The notes: a model not told the origin generated them from the sequence alone. 64,000 nt of DNA from Aspidapion aeneum (GCA_963576565.1 OY755038.1:15260087-15324086), one strand, 5' to 3'; numbered from the stretch's first letter, positions 26,573 to 39,400 are shown. Made by a program: numbers and translations.

Positions 26573-27293
26573 TTGAGCAAAGGCACAGAAATAAACAAGA
26601 CGCTAGCCCTACCAAGTCCACTTCCAATCCCTGACTTTGCATGCGTAGATCTACCAATATTATTTACCTCATGTATTAGAATAGATGTACAGGGTGATTT
26701 TCACTTGAATGATTCTAACCACATGAAAATAGAAAGTTTCAAAAACCTAACCTAACGAAACCTAATCAGATCTAACAGAACCGAACCAAAGCAAACTAAA
26801 CCAATATTAAAAAAAAAAAAAACTTTCCTGACTTCCTACCCGGGATCCTAGAGGATGTGAATCCGAACCGGACCGTACCGAACCGAACCTATCCAAACCT
26901 AACCCTACCCAACTAAACCTAATTAGCAGTACGTGTTGTAGTTTAGTTTGGTTAGGTTAGGTTTGGTTCAGTTTGGTTCGGTTTGGTTCGGCTCGGATTC
27001 ACATCCTCTAGGATCCCGGGCAGGAAGTCAGGAAAGTTTTTTTTTTGAAAAAAATGATTGGTTCAGTTTTCTTTGGTTCGGTTCGGTTAGATTTGATTAG
27101 GTTTTGTTAGGTTAGGTTTTTGAAACTTTCTATTTTCATGTGCTTAGAATCATTCAAGTGAAAATCACCCTGTATTCATCTATTCTAATATATGAGGTAA
27201 ATAATATTGGTAGATCTGCGCATGCGAAGTCAGGGATTGAAAGTGGACTTGGTAGCGCTAGCGTCTTGTCAGAAATAATTACTTCTGTGCCAA
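26573..27293. repeat. 720 bp palindrome with accgaacc repeats in the centre
   Basis: The arms of about 350 bp are near-perfect inverted copies; for example cctgacttcctacccgggat at about 26827 and its reverse at about 27015. Within it, TA|cagggtgattttcacttg and its reverse (about 26691 and 27172) mark an inner terminal-repeat pair of the CAGGGTG type. The centre is degenerate ggttaggtttggttc sequence. Confidence 0.85.
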
Positions 27294-27364
27294 AGGATAA
27301 ATCAATTACTTGAACCGCGGCTGTGGGCTATATGTAAACCATATAGACCTATAATACGAATGGG

Positions 27365-27480
27365 TTGGGCAAACATACGTCTTAAATATATCAGTACTGC
27401 TAAAGCGTATTAAAACCATTAAAGGAAAATGACTGCTACAAGCGTTCCGCCATATTGGATTCAAATGAACCCAAACGTAT
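27365..27480 (+). repeat. Dispersed repeat shared with 57385-57500
   Basis: Shared catacgtcttaaatatatc and cgccatattggatt. At 57.4 kb it directly follows the 56930-57372 repeat, so the two may be parts of one larger element. Confidence 0.75.
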
Positions 27481-29718
27481 GGCTTGGATTAAAAATTAGA
27501 CGCTTTTAATAAAATCTGACAGGAAATGCTTTCAAATGACGTTGACAATTTGCCAATGCGATGATTTGACGTTGTCAAAATTGGGGCTAAATAGGGTGTT
27601 TGACAGTAGTAAAAAATAAATATATATTTATTTTTAGATATCTCTTTAGGTCTTGGGAATGCTAAAAACAAACTTTTTTGTTTAATTTCTTCTCAAATTC
27701 ATAGTTCTTTTAATTAAATAAATTCATTGAATTAAAACAATTAGCCACGTGATTCAAAACAGGTGGTCTACCAATCAGCTGCGAGTGACGTCACAAAACA
27801 GTAAACGCCTCGAAAGAACCTGTTATTTTCTTATGGATGGTAATGTTTGCTTTGGTTTAAAGTGGGAATTATCGTCCTAAATTAGATTTTATTTTGTGTT
27901 TTGCTTATAAAAAACAGTTTCAATGGAAAACGGATTCTCCAAAGCCCATAGCTCCAACTTGCCAATGCTGAATTCCTTTATGGTGGCAGGCTTCTTTGCC
28001 AACAACAGTGATTTTTGTTCTGCGGACTTTAGAAACGTTAAAAATACAATACTTAAAGTACTGCATACTTAGACTGCATAGTTCTGAGTAGGTACTGCCT
28101 AGTCCTGCCCATGCACTGCCTAGTCTTGCATATGCACTGCTCAGTCCTCCATTTAGCCTGCATGTGCACTGCCTAATCCTGTATTTAGAGGTACTCCCTA
28201 GTCCTGCCTAATAACTGCCTAGCACCGCCTAAAAATTTGTACACCTTTCTGCCTATTATAGTTGTTCACCCCTTGTAATAAACATAACCTCAAAAATTTA
28301 ATCGTCATTTACGAAATAGTTATATATATACAGGGTGTCCCAGAACTAATGGTACATAGTTAAACTGTAGATTCCCTGGGTCAAAATATTACGATTTAGC
28401 CCATTGAGTTGTATAAAGCCCTGAAAGGGCTTTAGAGACGGAAAGACAAGGCATTTTTTATTGACCCTATCGAATTTGGTTTCTAACGGCGGGTATTTCT
28501 TTTACAATAAAAACAGAGATAGACATTATTGAACATGTGAAACGGACAAAGATAGGCTGATTTTGCATGCTAATAATACCCTAGATAATATATGGGTACT
28601 TTTATCTTTCACACTGACGGCATAAGTGCGACAGAAAAGCACCTGGCTACCTTTAATCCACCTGCCGTATTTTAAATGATTCTACCTGCTAGTCAATTTA
28701 TACAGGGAAAACTGATAGACAATGTTGTCTAAGTACGGAAATGATTTTTTTTGAATTTTGTGCGGGAATATTACAAAAAGAAATCTTAAAACGTTTAGAA
28801 ACAAGTTTAGAAGTAACTATTTGAGTTCAAACATGGTCCGAAATTGTTTTTTGTGCAAAAGAAGAAAAAAAAATCCATAAAAAATCAACATTTCATGGGT
28901 AAGTCGTCTTGACGGATAGTTTTTGCTAAAACACGAGAAAGTTCAGTAGCGTCACGATAGATAGTTTTTTCTGCGACTGTGCGATTTTACCCTCACACAT
29001 TTTGATTCAGAAAGTGTCACTTCCCCGCACTTTTTTTTGCATTGCATGAAAATTAACAAAAAGTATTTGATTTTCTTAAAAATGATTTTTTTTTAAATGC
29101 TTACATAACGATTTTTATCCAGTTGTTTTTGTTTTTTCGAACCAAACTTTTGACATGTCACGGTCGAGTTTCATACATCTTGATGAATTGTTACACACAC
29201 TGATCTATGTTTTTATAAATTTCGATAAATTTAATGTTTTTTGCGGACTTTACAGTAATTTTAAGTTAAATTTTGGTCTTTCATCGCGAAAGTATATATT
29301 TATTATTATATGACCACCGCGACCGGTCTACAGGCCGGTATCATATGTGTATGTCCTTCTAATGTCATTTGACAATCATGCTGTCTTACTTAATAAGGTC
29401 ACTTAGTTTAATTAATAAATTTGTCCTACATAATATAAAAGAAGAATAGAAACCAACAAAAAATTTGTGACATTTCGATTACCGATTTTCTTTGATTGCG
29501 ATGGATTAGGGTGACCAGATTACGGTTTATTAGGGTGCCCAGAGTGCGAAAAAAAAGATTTTGAAAAATTTCCCTAAAAAAATTTGGAGACCAAACACTC
29601 ACGCGCCACTCAATGTTTATGGTCGCATACACTAATCCTAACTCGATTTCCGACGATTATGGACAATGGTTACCCCCTGGACATAAACCGAACAAATTTT
29701 ACTATATTTATTAACAAC

Positions 29719-30296
29719 TAGGTAGGTTAGGTTTGGTTAGGTTGGGTTAGGTTGGGTTAGGTTGGGTTAGGTTGGGTTAGGTTGGGTTAGGTTGGGTTAG
29801 GTTGGGTTAGGTTGGGTTGGGTTGGGTTAGGTTGGGTTAGGTTGGGTTAGGTTGGGTTATGTTGGGTTAGGTTGGGTTAGGTTGGGTTAGGTTGGGTTAA
29901 GTTGGGTTAGGTTGGGTTAGGTTGGGTTAGGTTGGGTTAGGTTGGGTTAGGTTGGGTTAGGTTGGGTTAGGTTGGGTTAGGTTGGGTTAGGCTAGGTTAG
30001 GCTGGGTTAGGTTGGGTTAGGCTGGGTTAGGTTGGGTTAGGTTGCGTTAGGTTGGGTTAGGTTGCGTTAGGTTGCGTTAGGTTCGGTTAGGTTGGGTTGG
30101 GTTAGGTTGGGTTAGGTTGCGTTAGGTTGGGTTAGGTTGGGTTAGGTTGGGTTAGGTTGGGTTAGGTTGGGTTAGGTTGGGTTAGGTTGGGTTAGGTTGG
30201 GTTAGGTTGGGTTAGGTTGGGTTGGGTTAGGTTGGGTTAGGTTGGGTTAGGTTGGGATAGGTTGGGTTAGGTTGGGTTAGGTGGGTTAGGTTGGTT
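29719..30296. repeat. Telomere-like 10-mer array, (GGTTAGGTTG)n
   Basis: About 57 units in which the insect telomere word TTAGG alternates with TTGGG, read on the + strand as ttaggttggg repeated. A few units vary (gttgcg, gctggg, missing TTAGG). At both edges it fades into degenerate ggtt(a/c)g sequence. It lies inside the hAT-like insertion, hence inside PTP intron 2, so it is interstitial and not a chromosome end. Confidence 0.9.
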
Positions 30297-30795
30297 CAGT
30301 TTGATTATGTTCGGTTAGGTTCCGCTAGGATTGTTTAGGTTAGGTTTAGCTATATTCGGTTAGGTTCGGTTTAGTTTAACCAAATCGAACCGAACCAAAC
30401 CGAATCTAACGGTTCGGTTTGGTTTGGTTTGGTTGATTCCACTCGGTTCGGTTCGGCTTGGTTCGAGTAGGTTTGGTTCAGTTTGATTTTGTTTGGTTAG
30501 GTTCGGCCAGGTTTAATTTGTTTTGGTTAGGTTCAGCCAGATTCGGTCTGGTTTGGTTCGGTTCGTTTCGAATCGGTTCGGTTAGGTTCAGTTTTCTTCG
30601 GCTAGGTTTGGTTCAGTTTGATTATGTTCGGTTAGGTTCCGCTAGGTTCAGTTTGTTTCGGTTAGGTTTAGCTACATTCAGTTAGGTACGGTTTAGTTTA
30701 ACCAAATCGAACCGAACCAAACCGAACCGTTAGATTCGGTTTGATTTGGTTCATTTCGATACGGATCGGTTCAGTTTGGTTTTGTTCGGTTAGAC
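30297..30795. repeat. Degenerate ggttcggttaggttt repeat
   Basis: A continuation of the 10-mer array with more variable units. It includes a ~30 bp inverted part (aaatcgaaccgaaccaaacc with its reverse nearby at 30370-30420 and 30700-30740), and ggttcagtttgattatgttc occurs twice about 310 bp apart. A frame of 75 codons here is a repeat artefact. Confidence 0.8.
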
Positions 30796-31284
30796 CTTCG
30801 ATAAATTTAAAAAAAGTAAATAATTAATAATTTTTAGTGTTTTAAGGAATAAAAATTGATATAATGTTCAATTAAACTAATTTTTAATTGTAAAAATGTA
30901 GGAATCATAATTTTCTTGATTTTGTTATGAATTTCATGCATTTTTAAAAATTGTGCATTTTCATAAAAGGACCAAAAAAACTGACCCGATTTCGATCAGT
31001 GACCTTAGTTATTTCAAGTTTTTGTTAACAGCTGATAGACGTCAGAGACCGTTTTGTTTCAGTTTGAAATGAGAAAATGCTACTTTTGTAGCAATTTGTA
31101 TGGGTTTTAATGGGGTTTTAAGAATTTTTCAATTTTAATTTTTTTAACAAAATCAACGATTTTCCGCAATTTTTTTTTTAGAAATCACTATAAAATGGTC
31201 CAAAATTATCATTTTTCAAAAAACTTCGTAGTTTTAAGAAAGGTGTTAAAACGTACCAGACCCCTGAAATGTGTTGCAGTCTAG

Positions 31285-31678
31285 GACAACTGGGCGCCGC
31301 CAACTCGGTGCCACCAACTGGCGGCAGGCCAACTGGGCGCCGGGCCAACTGGCGCCGAGCCAACTGGGCGCCGGACTAAAATATTTTTTCTTGATAAAAT
31401 GTGCAGATGAAAAACAAACTTAAAAAAATTAAAATGGCGGATCCAAAATGGCGGACTTTTTTATTTATGCATCGATATGTATCGAATATGGAACTTGGCG
31501 GTGTTTCAAGTCGCAGAACACTACACCTACCAAATTTCAACACTCGACTTAATAGATGTTGAAATTTTTGTATACATAACATATTTATTTTGTTCTTTAT
31601 CTGCACATCTGCCCATTAGGCCCGGCGTGGCGCCCTGTTGGCGGCGCCGAGTTGGCCCGGCGCCCTGTTGTCCCATTC
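31285..31678. mobile_element. Foldback with GGCGCC-rich tandem ends
   Basis: 31285-31375 repeats caactgggcgccg about five to six times. 31612-31678 holds the inverse (ggcgccgagttggcccggcg). The ~235 bp between them is AT-rich. The GC-rich ends stand out sharply from the surroundings. The type is probably MITE-like. Confidence 0.75.
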
Positions 31679-34123
31679 CGAATTGAAATTTTTGGTTCTG
31701 AAACTTTATCTGACTCGAGCATAACTTGTAGTCCACCCAAGAAGAGAAGAGTTGAAGAAGACCCTTGTTCAAAGAAAGAAAATATTTTACCTGGAAGGTA
31801 CAACATTTGTAAAGTTCTAAGATGAAAACAATAATTTTAATGCATCCACAGCACTTAGCATGCTTAGAAATTATTTTTAGTCTTTTTTTACTGAAGAGAA
31901 TTTTGAAAACACAGTATACACAAGTAAGTATTCATGAATTATTTATTATTCAAACAGAAAATTGTTGATAAAAAAAATTCTAATGGAATTCAAAATTTCT
32001 ATTTTGCGCCACCACTGCCCTTTTTTATCCAAGACAAGCAAATAGAATATTTTTGCGATGTTGCATGTGTCCGGACTCACCAAACCGAAATTCTATTTTC
32101 ATCCCTATCTTGCTCATTAAATTCTTACTTGTATTTGGTCAATTGCGATAAAAGCTTGATATAATGGCAATTTAGGCCCATGCCGGGTCTACCCGTAGGG
32201 TATAGAAGTCAATGATTTAGCCATACTTACCATAGTCCAAAAGTTCGTACTAACCGAGATACAGGGTGTTAAACTTTATTTTTTCAATTGGATTTTCTTT
32301 AATAACTTTTTTACTAATTAATATTTTTGCAAAAAATAACCAGCGTGTAAGTTTTTTTGTTGTCAAGACGATTCCGTTGAAAATTTTGATGTACAATGTA
32401 CAGTGTGTTCCTTGGACCACTGCCATTGCATTAAAATCAGTGTATTTTTTTTGTGCCTCGGTGTATACCAGTTTTTTTGTAATATAATGGATTTCCCATC
32501 CTTTTTATGTAAAAAAGTTATACTGTTTTAAAGACGCTCGGTGCAACGGTTTTTGAGATTTTTGCATTTAAAGTTTTTATTGCATGTGAGTGATATGCCT
32601 AATTTATGTATGATACTTTCTTCAATTATTTCTACTAATTAATATTTTTGCAAAAACTAACCAGCACGTAGGTTTTTCTGAAATTTGCAAGACGATTCCG
32701 TTGAAAAATTTGATGTACAATGTACAGGGTGTTCTTTGGACCACTACCATTGCATTAAAATCATCTCAGTGTATTTTTTTGTGCCTCGGTGTATACTTAA
32801 GCAGGTTTTTAAACAATAATATTTTAATTATTAAATAATTTTACAAACAGTTCTGTAATTTTAAGAAAGCTTGACAGAATAGACACTGACAGCAACTTTA
32901 TTGGATTCTATTGTTTTTTATTTTCAAAGCCTATGATAATAAACAATTTTAAGTTTGATTTACTATTTGTCAATTTTAAAATTTTAACTTAGTTGCTGAG
33001 AGCGCCATGCTTAAGAAATTTTATATATTTTTTAATAAATTATAAAATATTAATTTTATTAATAATTAAAATTTTCTTTCAAAACAAAAAAAAATACTTG
33101 CTTTAATACGTACTTACCATTGAAAAAAAAAACTAATACGAAGAGGTTCTTGTTTCTCATTAAAAATTTAGCCCTACACAGTTGTAATAACGGACAATAA
33201 CTTACAATTATTGTTTTAACAAACTTATGATAATTCAAGAACCAGCCTGTATATTTTTTAACTTAATATTTCTTAAGAAAACATCTAATCTTAGAATGTT
33301 ATAAAAAAGTTTTGATTATAGCTAATATGTATGAAGTAGGTAAGAATTTCATCACAAATATTTTACGCATAAAATAAAAATTTCTGATTCAAATATCTTG
33401 AAAACCGTTGATCTAAGCGACATCTAAACGCTATAACTTTTTTACTTAAGAAAATAAAAATAATAATGTTTTTAATAGAATCTTGTATACACCGAGGAAC
33501 AAAAAAGTAAGACATATTTTAATGTAACGGTAACGACCTAGAGAACACCTTGTATATTTTAATTTTTTTTACCAAAATTAAATCGTCTATGTCCAAAAAC
33601 CATCAAACCCAATTTTTTGTGCAAAATTAATAATTAGTAGAGATAATTGAAGAAAGTATCATACATAAAATAGGCATATCACTCACATGCAATAAAAACT
33701 TTAAATGCAAAAATCTCAAAAACCGTTGCTCTGAGCGACTTTAAAACAGTATAACTTTTTTACACAAAAAGGATGGGAAAATCATTATTTTACATAAAAA
33801 CTGGTATACACCGAGGCACAAAAAAAATACACTGATTTTTATGCAATGGTAGTGGTCCAAGGAACACCCTGTACATTGTACATCAAAATTTTTAACGGAA
33901 TCGTCTTACCAATTTTGAAAAAACTTACACGCTGGTTAGGTTTTGCAAAAATATTAATTAGTAAAAAAGTTATTAAAGAAAATCGAATTGAAAAAATTAA
34001 GTTTAACACCCTGTATCTCAGTTAATACGAACTTTTAGACCAAGGTAAGTATGGCTAATTCGTAATATTTTGACCCAAGGAATCTACAGTTTAACCATGT
34101 ACCATTAGTTCTGGGACACCCTG

Positions 34124-35069
34124 TATATATATATATATTATAGACAACGTGAGAATAATTAATAGAAACAATTTAGTTATACTCACACAAAGTGATCTTC
34201 ACAAATGTAAAGTGAAGATGTATTAGATAAGGCCCTTGGGTCTCTTCGAGCAAGTTCTAGCAACTTTTTCCGTCCTTTTACTGCTGCACATGAATAAATA
34301 GTTTTTCAGATGTTTTTATGCTAGTATTCCAACACTGAGGTACTACACACTAATTATAGGAATTTTTTTTGCATAAAAAACAGTAAAAACACAGACCAAA
34401 AACAAATAGACACTTGAATGCCGTGTATCTCTCCGCGAGTTTACTGCGCTGTGACGTCATTGCAACGCCATGCTAAAAATGAGCGTTTTAGCGACAAATT
34501 CAAATCGGAAATTAGAAAACTTGATTTTAAATGTAGTCATGATAAAATATACTATTTTAATAATTTTGCGTAGCAAATTAAGGATCTATGTATTATTCTA
34601 AACTCTTTTCTAAAATTTGTCAAGTACCCTATTTTACTATAATTTAAATTTAATAAAATTCTTTGGATTTTGGAACTTAGAAGACAAAGCCATTATCTTT
34701 TTTATTTATTTTTTAATTTATTATACAAGACTTCATGAAAAAGTATATACAGTGTCAAGTAGTTTTAGTTTTAGCAGTCTTGAGTTGACATGGCCGCTTA
34801 CCTGGTATTTTTATAAACAAATTAAAAGGTAAAAGTTTAATACAAATTTTCATTGAAAAAAATACTTAAACTTAATTTAAACTAGTCTTTTTTACCTTCC
34901 TAGCCCGCGCAGCAATGGCTAGAGAAGGTATAATTTAAATGTGTTATTCGGATGTATTTTGACCTATTTTAGCAATATCGCCGTATGTTGTGAAACAAAA
35001 TAACGTGTGTGGCCGGTTATCGTAGTGTCTTTTTTAGATGATTTGAAATGGAAATCTTGCACTTTTCAG
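34124..35069. other. Intron 2 end, no element resolved
   Basis: AT-rich, with (TA)n at 34124-34140 and no recognised repeat or frame. It leads into the acceptor of PTP exon 3. Confidence 0.5.
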
Positions 35070-35188
35070 ATAAAAATGGCGGTACAGTGGTGGACACTCT
35101 CCATGACCTACCAATGGAAATCTCCGAGTTTCTCAAAATCTGTGATCAGCACAGGAAGTTTCCAGTTTTGTACAAATTAGAATTTGAG
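35070..35188 (+). CDS. PTP exon 3 (segment leading into the PTP domain)
   Basis: The acceptor is cttttcag and the donor is gtaaga at 35189. The first two bases complete the codon split at the end of exon 2 (Asp72), and 39 codons follow, ending in phase 0. The peptide includes LPMEISEFLKICDQHR and FPVLYKLEFE. This is the pattern found just before the core of many receptor-type PTP domains: a helix followed by a short 'F-x-x-E-F/Y-E' segment. It is one of the best protein-level supports for the gene. Exon 3 lies directly upstream of a long foldback element (35264-36673) in intron 3. Confidence 0.75.
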
Positions 35189-35263
35189 GTAAGATACAAC
35201 TTAATTTATTATACCAATCCACGTACGTTCTAAATAGATCTGTAAAAGTAATGATATACTGTA

Positions 35264-36673
35264 CAGCGTGTCCCATTTTTGATGGGATCAAATGGGAAAC
35301 TCGGTTATTATTAAAGATATTGATTTTCTGATTGCACCTTACCGTGCTCATTTTTTGAGCCCTTAAAAATGGTGTAATCAGATTTTTGCTATACCCCGTA
35401 GTTTAGCTAATACAGCGAGTTTTTGAAAAAATTGCATTTTTAATAATCCCTTATATCTCGCTTATTTTACAAGATATTTTTATTGTGTAAAAACCTTTTT
35501 ATAGCAACTTTTTTAGAAGAAAAAAATGACGTTGTCAATTTTTTTAAATATTGTTTAGTTTTTGAGATATTGTATTTATCATAAAAAAATTAAATACGGA
35601 CCTGGATTTTTTTTATTACTATTTTGATTGGTTTCATGCTCTTATTATAACAAAATAATAAAAATTTAATATTTTTTTGTTTTAAGGTTAAAAAAATATA
35701 TTTAATATTTAAAAAAAAATTAGTCCGCACCTGTAAATTTCCAACATAAAAATAAATTACAAATTGCTAGTTGAATGATTTTTAGTTTAACGGTTTTCAT
35801 ACTTAGCAAATTAAAATTGTTTTACGTTAATTTAAAGATTTATTTGAAACAAAGTAAGTAAGACACTGTTGGCATTTTTGAGTAATTTTTCTTAGCGTAT
35901 TTTGCATAAAAATATTTCTGCCGTTTAAATATTGGGATTGCTTGAATAAAGCAGTCAAACATATCACATTTTTCAAAATCTGGATGTGGTCGATTTCTGG
36001 CCATTTTAGAATAATTTTAAGTGAGCTATTCACAAAAGTGACAAGTAAAATGACAATGTCAGTTCCACACTTTTGTTTTTCCAGGTTAAAGTGATTTTCA
36101 TGAGTTGCTTTGCTACCATCAAATAATTACTATGATATTATTAATTAAATTAACTTTTTAACGTTTTTTACTTTATTTATAAATCTTTTAATTAACGTTT
36201 CAAAACAGATAAACTAAAAATCGTTAAACTGGTGTGTCTTGCAATTTTTAATTTATATTTACGTAGGAAATTTCCAGGTTCGAACAAAAATTTTTTTTTT
36301 AAATATAATTATTTTTTTTTACCTTAAATCATATAAATATTAAACTTTTATCATTTTAAGATAATAATAGCATGAAACCAATCAAAATAGTAATAAAATA
36401 AATACAGGTCCGTATTTAATTTTTTTATGATAAATACCATATCTCAAAAACAAAACAATATTTTAAAAAATTGACAACGTCATTATTTTCTTTTAAAAAA
36501 GTTGCTATAAAAAGGTTTTTACAGAATAAAAATATCTTGTAAAATAGGCGAGATATAAGGGATTATTATTCAAAAACTACCTGTATTAGCGAAACTACGG
36601 GGTATAGCAAAAATCGATATCTTTAATAATAACCGAGTTTCCCATTTAATCCCATCGAAAATGGGACACGCTG
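35264..36673. mobile_element. Foldback element, TA|CAGCGTG type
   Basis: cagcgtgtcccatttttgat at 35264 and its reverse ending at 36673 are bordered by TA on both sides. The arms run for more than 350 bp (ctcggttattattaaagata and its reverse; tattattttgttataataag-like parts further in). It lies 75 bp after PTP exon 3 in intron 3, so the unspliced transcript would fold back on itself. Confidence 0.85.
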
Positions 36674-38640
36674 TACGGTACTTTACCAACAATACAAAAA
36701 AACTACCACAGTGTGCGTTCAGCAAAGAGGGGCAAAATGGGATACTTAATTTTATAAGTTTATTTCTCATATTAAATGATCACCATTGCATATTTATGTT
36801 TTAATTTTCAGGAAATAGTACATATTATGGTAGAGTTGTTGAATAGGAAATCAAACAGGTTATTGTGTTTCTTCACTAATTTTTAATTTGTTTTAAACAA
36901 AAAGGTCCCGAGATGTTTCGTAAGCAGACTCTTACATCTTCAGGGGACATTACCAAAGTAAATTAGCAACAACAACTGCCTTCTTCAACATATACAAAGT
37001 TTTATTTTTGCACCCTCCCCCACCCAATTTTGTGGGCTTAGATCCGCAACTGACTAAGAAATATAATTTTGTTTGGCTCATATAACAGTCTCGGCCGTAA
37101 TAAATAGGTAATCAAATTTTATCCTGAAAACTTTTATGCATCTAAAATCCACAAACTTTATTAAACTACCATTCCAACATTAAAAAACCATAAAAAGTCC
37201 ATTTCGGATTTATTTTCATAGCAAAACTCCAGTTTCCTTTTAAACGAACATTAAATTAGATAACGTAAAATTCAGGGCAGAATGTTTGTTGAGAAGTGAA
37301 TTTATCTCAGCCATTATTTGTGACGTAAGCAAGACAAAATCAGGAGTGGGGGGGTGGGCACGTTTCTGAATTCCATGCCCTTCTTAAGGCGGGGCAAATT
37401 TATTCATTTAATTCAACTCAATGGTCTTATGTAAAAAAAATTGTAAGAAAGAGGTGCAGCTGCCACCCCCCGCTTGCCGCACCCTAGATACGGCCACAGA
37501 CGTAAGTTTGCCGGTATTACTTCTACAGATATATTTACTATGTACATGATTACACCCTAAAACAAAAACCTAAATTTTAAATTTGTTTCTCTGAATATTT
37601 TAGACCCATCAATTCGAACCATTCAGACGTACATAATAGCTTCCAAAGTAACATTTCTTTATTTATAGCAGAAGCTAAATGGTTGCCAGCGCCATTCCTT
37701 AAAACCATTAGTTTCAATGTTTGGTCGCTAGCACGTTCCCGTTACCCTTATATACCCCTTAGATCTCCTAAATGGGACTCCCCAATTGGTGGTGGCAACC
37801 TATGTATTAAACTCCCTACAAAACCATAAGAAATAAACTCCAGCTTCGCCCTCTAGCGGTTCCACCAGTATAGAACCTTTTAGAGCCTAAAGCTATTATG
37901 CCAGGTTCTAAAAGCAACTCAGAAACGTCCTCTATCCTATTATAAAACTAGATTTGGTAATTTGATATCCTGGCGATTCTGTTGAATACCATAATACCTT
38001 TAGAGTAAAGAAGTTTTCCTGTAAAAGCTATGGCGATATTTTAGATTCACAACGGCTATATAAAATAATTTAGGTCACAAAATTGCCAAAGATATCAGAG
38101 TCCCAAAATTATTTAATCACATAAAAATATACCGAGTTTGTCGTTTTGTTAATGATCAAATTGCCTGCCAGATTTATTTTTCTGATAAAATCGTATCTGA
38201 AAAGCTCTCAAAACAAGCGCGCCAGCTCAAGAATGCTTTTTAATAGTTTTTTGATAACAAAATAACAAATATTTAAAATTAAAAAAAAAATCATTTACAC
38301 TATTCCCCATTAAAAAAGTCTGTTTGGTTTACATAAATCAAAATTAAAGTAAAATTATTATTAAAAAACATTGTTAAAACGACTAGATAAATATTTTTTC
38401 TTTACAATTTTTAAATAAATTTATATACGCCATTATGGTTTTATAGTGGTCACTTGGTTTTATTTGTTACTGTATCGCAACAAGGATTTTTTAGTGCCCT
38501 TATGAAACCAACAAAAAAGAACAATGTAAACATAGTCAACATAACCTCACTTAAATTTTTTGTATTTGTTTTTAAAGTGTTTAAAAGCGTATAATTCAAC
38601 ACTTAAATATTTTTTATCGTGCAATTTCGACACAATCGAG
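36674..38640. other. Intron 3 DNA, no gene recognised
   Basis: Mixed AT-rich sequence with isolated phrases (ctccctcaacc/cccccacccaatttt, ccctctagcggttccacc). No domain or clear repeat pair was found. Confidence 0.5.
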
Positions 38641-38734
38641 AGGGCCAGTGCAATGATATTCGTTGTGCCTGCAGGTAGGAGGGCAACCTCTTATATTGGC
38701 CGTCTAAACAGGCCTTATCTAGACCTGGGTGTCC

Positions 38735-38832
38735 TAGAGTCCCTGTATGTTGACATACTTGGATCCCTAGAGTGTCTGTATGTTGACATATTTGGATATA
38801 TATCCAAATATGTAAACATACAGGGACTCTAG
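38735..38832. repeat. Small palindrome, agagtccctgtatgttgaca type
   Basis: cctgtatgttgacatatttg is mirrored at 38803-38822 around atatatcc. The same palindrome at 43005-43685 is split by a MITE. Confidence 0.8.
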
Positions 38833-38984
38833 GGTGTCCTACCCAGGAGGACGGAAACTCAACAATTATTAATTATTGGGCTTTAATTAATCAATCTTGC
38901 AATAGGTAGGTACCAATCTGTACCTAGGTATATCTATTATTTTTACAAGAAATACCTAAAAAAATAAAACACGAAAATATTTAC

Positions 38985-39400
38985 TTCTGTTAGAACCCTT
39001 AAGGAAACAAGGTTTTATATGGCCGCCTATTTAAATAATATGTAATATACAGCTATGGGTAACTATAAATACAAAAGAATTAAGATTACCTTTAAGCCTT
39101 CCTATAAAACCTTTTTAAAATGCCCAAAGAGTATTGGCAAAAACCAAAAGTCTAAAGTTTATATTTACCACTCTTAAAAACCTTAATGAAACTAGGTTCT
39201 ATATGGCCGCCTATCTAATCATATTTACTTTTAAACTACTGGTAACTATAAAAACAAAAGGATACAAGATAATCTTTTAGCTTTATTATAAAAAACTTTT
39301 GTGATGACCTAAAGTAATGAAAAAAACTAAATGACCAAAGTTTATATTTATTTCTTTTTAAAAACTTTAGGTAAAATGGTTTTATAAGACCATCTTTATA
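38985..39400 (+). repeat. Tandem repeat, period ~184 bp
   Basis: The ttctatatggccgcctat-type phrase occurs near 39016 and 39200, and a weaker third unit follows near 39370. Shared order: aaggttttatatggcc, actataaa-acaaaag, then aaagtttatatttac. Confidence 0.75.

Larger units (their letters stand above)
28402..32214. mobile_element. 3.8 kb hAT-like insertion (8 bp duplication ATTTAGCC)
   Basis: Ends cattgagttgtata and, in reverse, cattgacttctata form 14 bp inverted repeats with two mismatches. ATTTAGCC is on both sides (28394-28401, 32215-32222). The other arm of the host foldback at 34045-34065 keeps the uninterrupted sequence (reverse: attacgaattagccatac), which proves the insertion. An 8 bp duplication points to hAT or a similar superfamily. 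No transposase frame was found inside. The interior holds the telomere-like array and a GGCGCC foldback. Confidence 0.8.
28331..34123. mobile_element. Long foldback element, TA|CAGGGTG type
   Basis: Terminal repeats cagggtgtcccagaactaat at 28331 and in reverse at 34123 lie in a TA repeat. The arms are long inverted copies: 32223-32600 mirrors 33680-34060, for example aacaccctgtatctca. Internal blocks such as gatgtacaatgtacaggg recur within the arms. Its left arm is split by the 3.8 kb insertion 28402-32214; without that it would be about 2 kb. No coding is seen. Confidence 0.85.

Noticed and set aside
29719..30296. True chromosome end
   Set aside because: Unique and repeat DNA continues on both sides, and PTP exons lie both upstream and downstream.
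30458..30685. 75-codon frame in ggttcggttagg repeats
   Set aside because: Product of a degenerate simple repeat, with no independent support.
36812..36858. Possible 47 nt PTP exon between ttttcag and gttatt
   Set aside because: The donor is weak, and 47 nt would break the frame between exons 3 and 4, both at phase 0.
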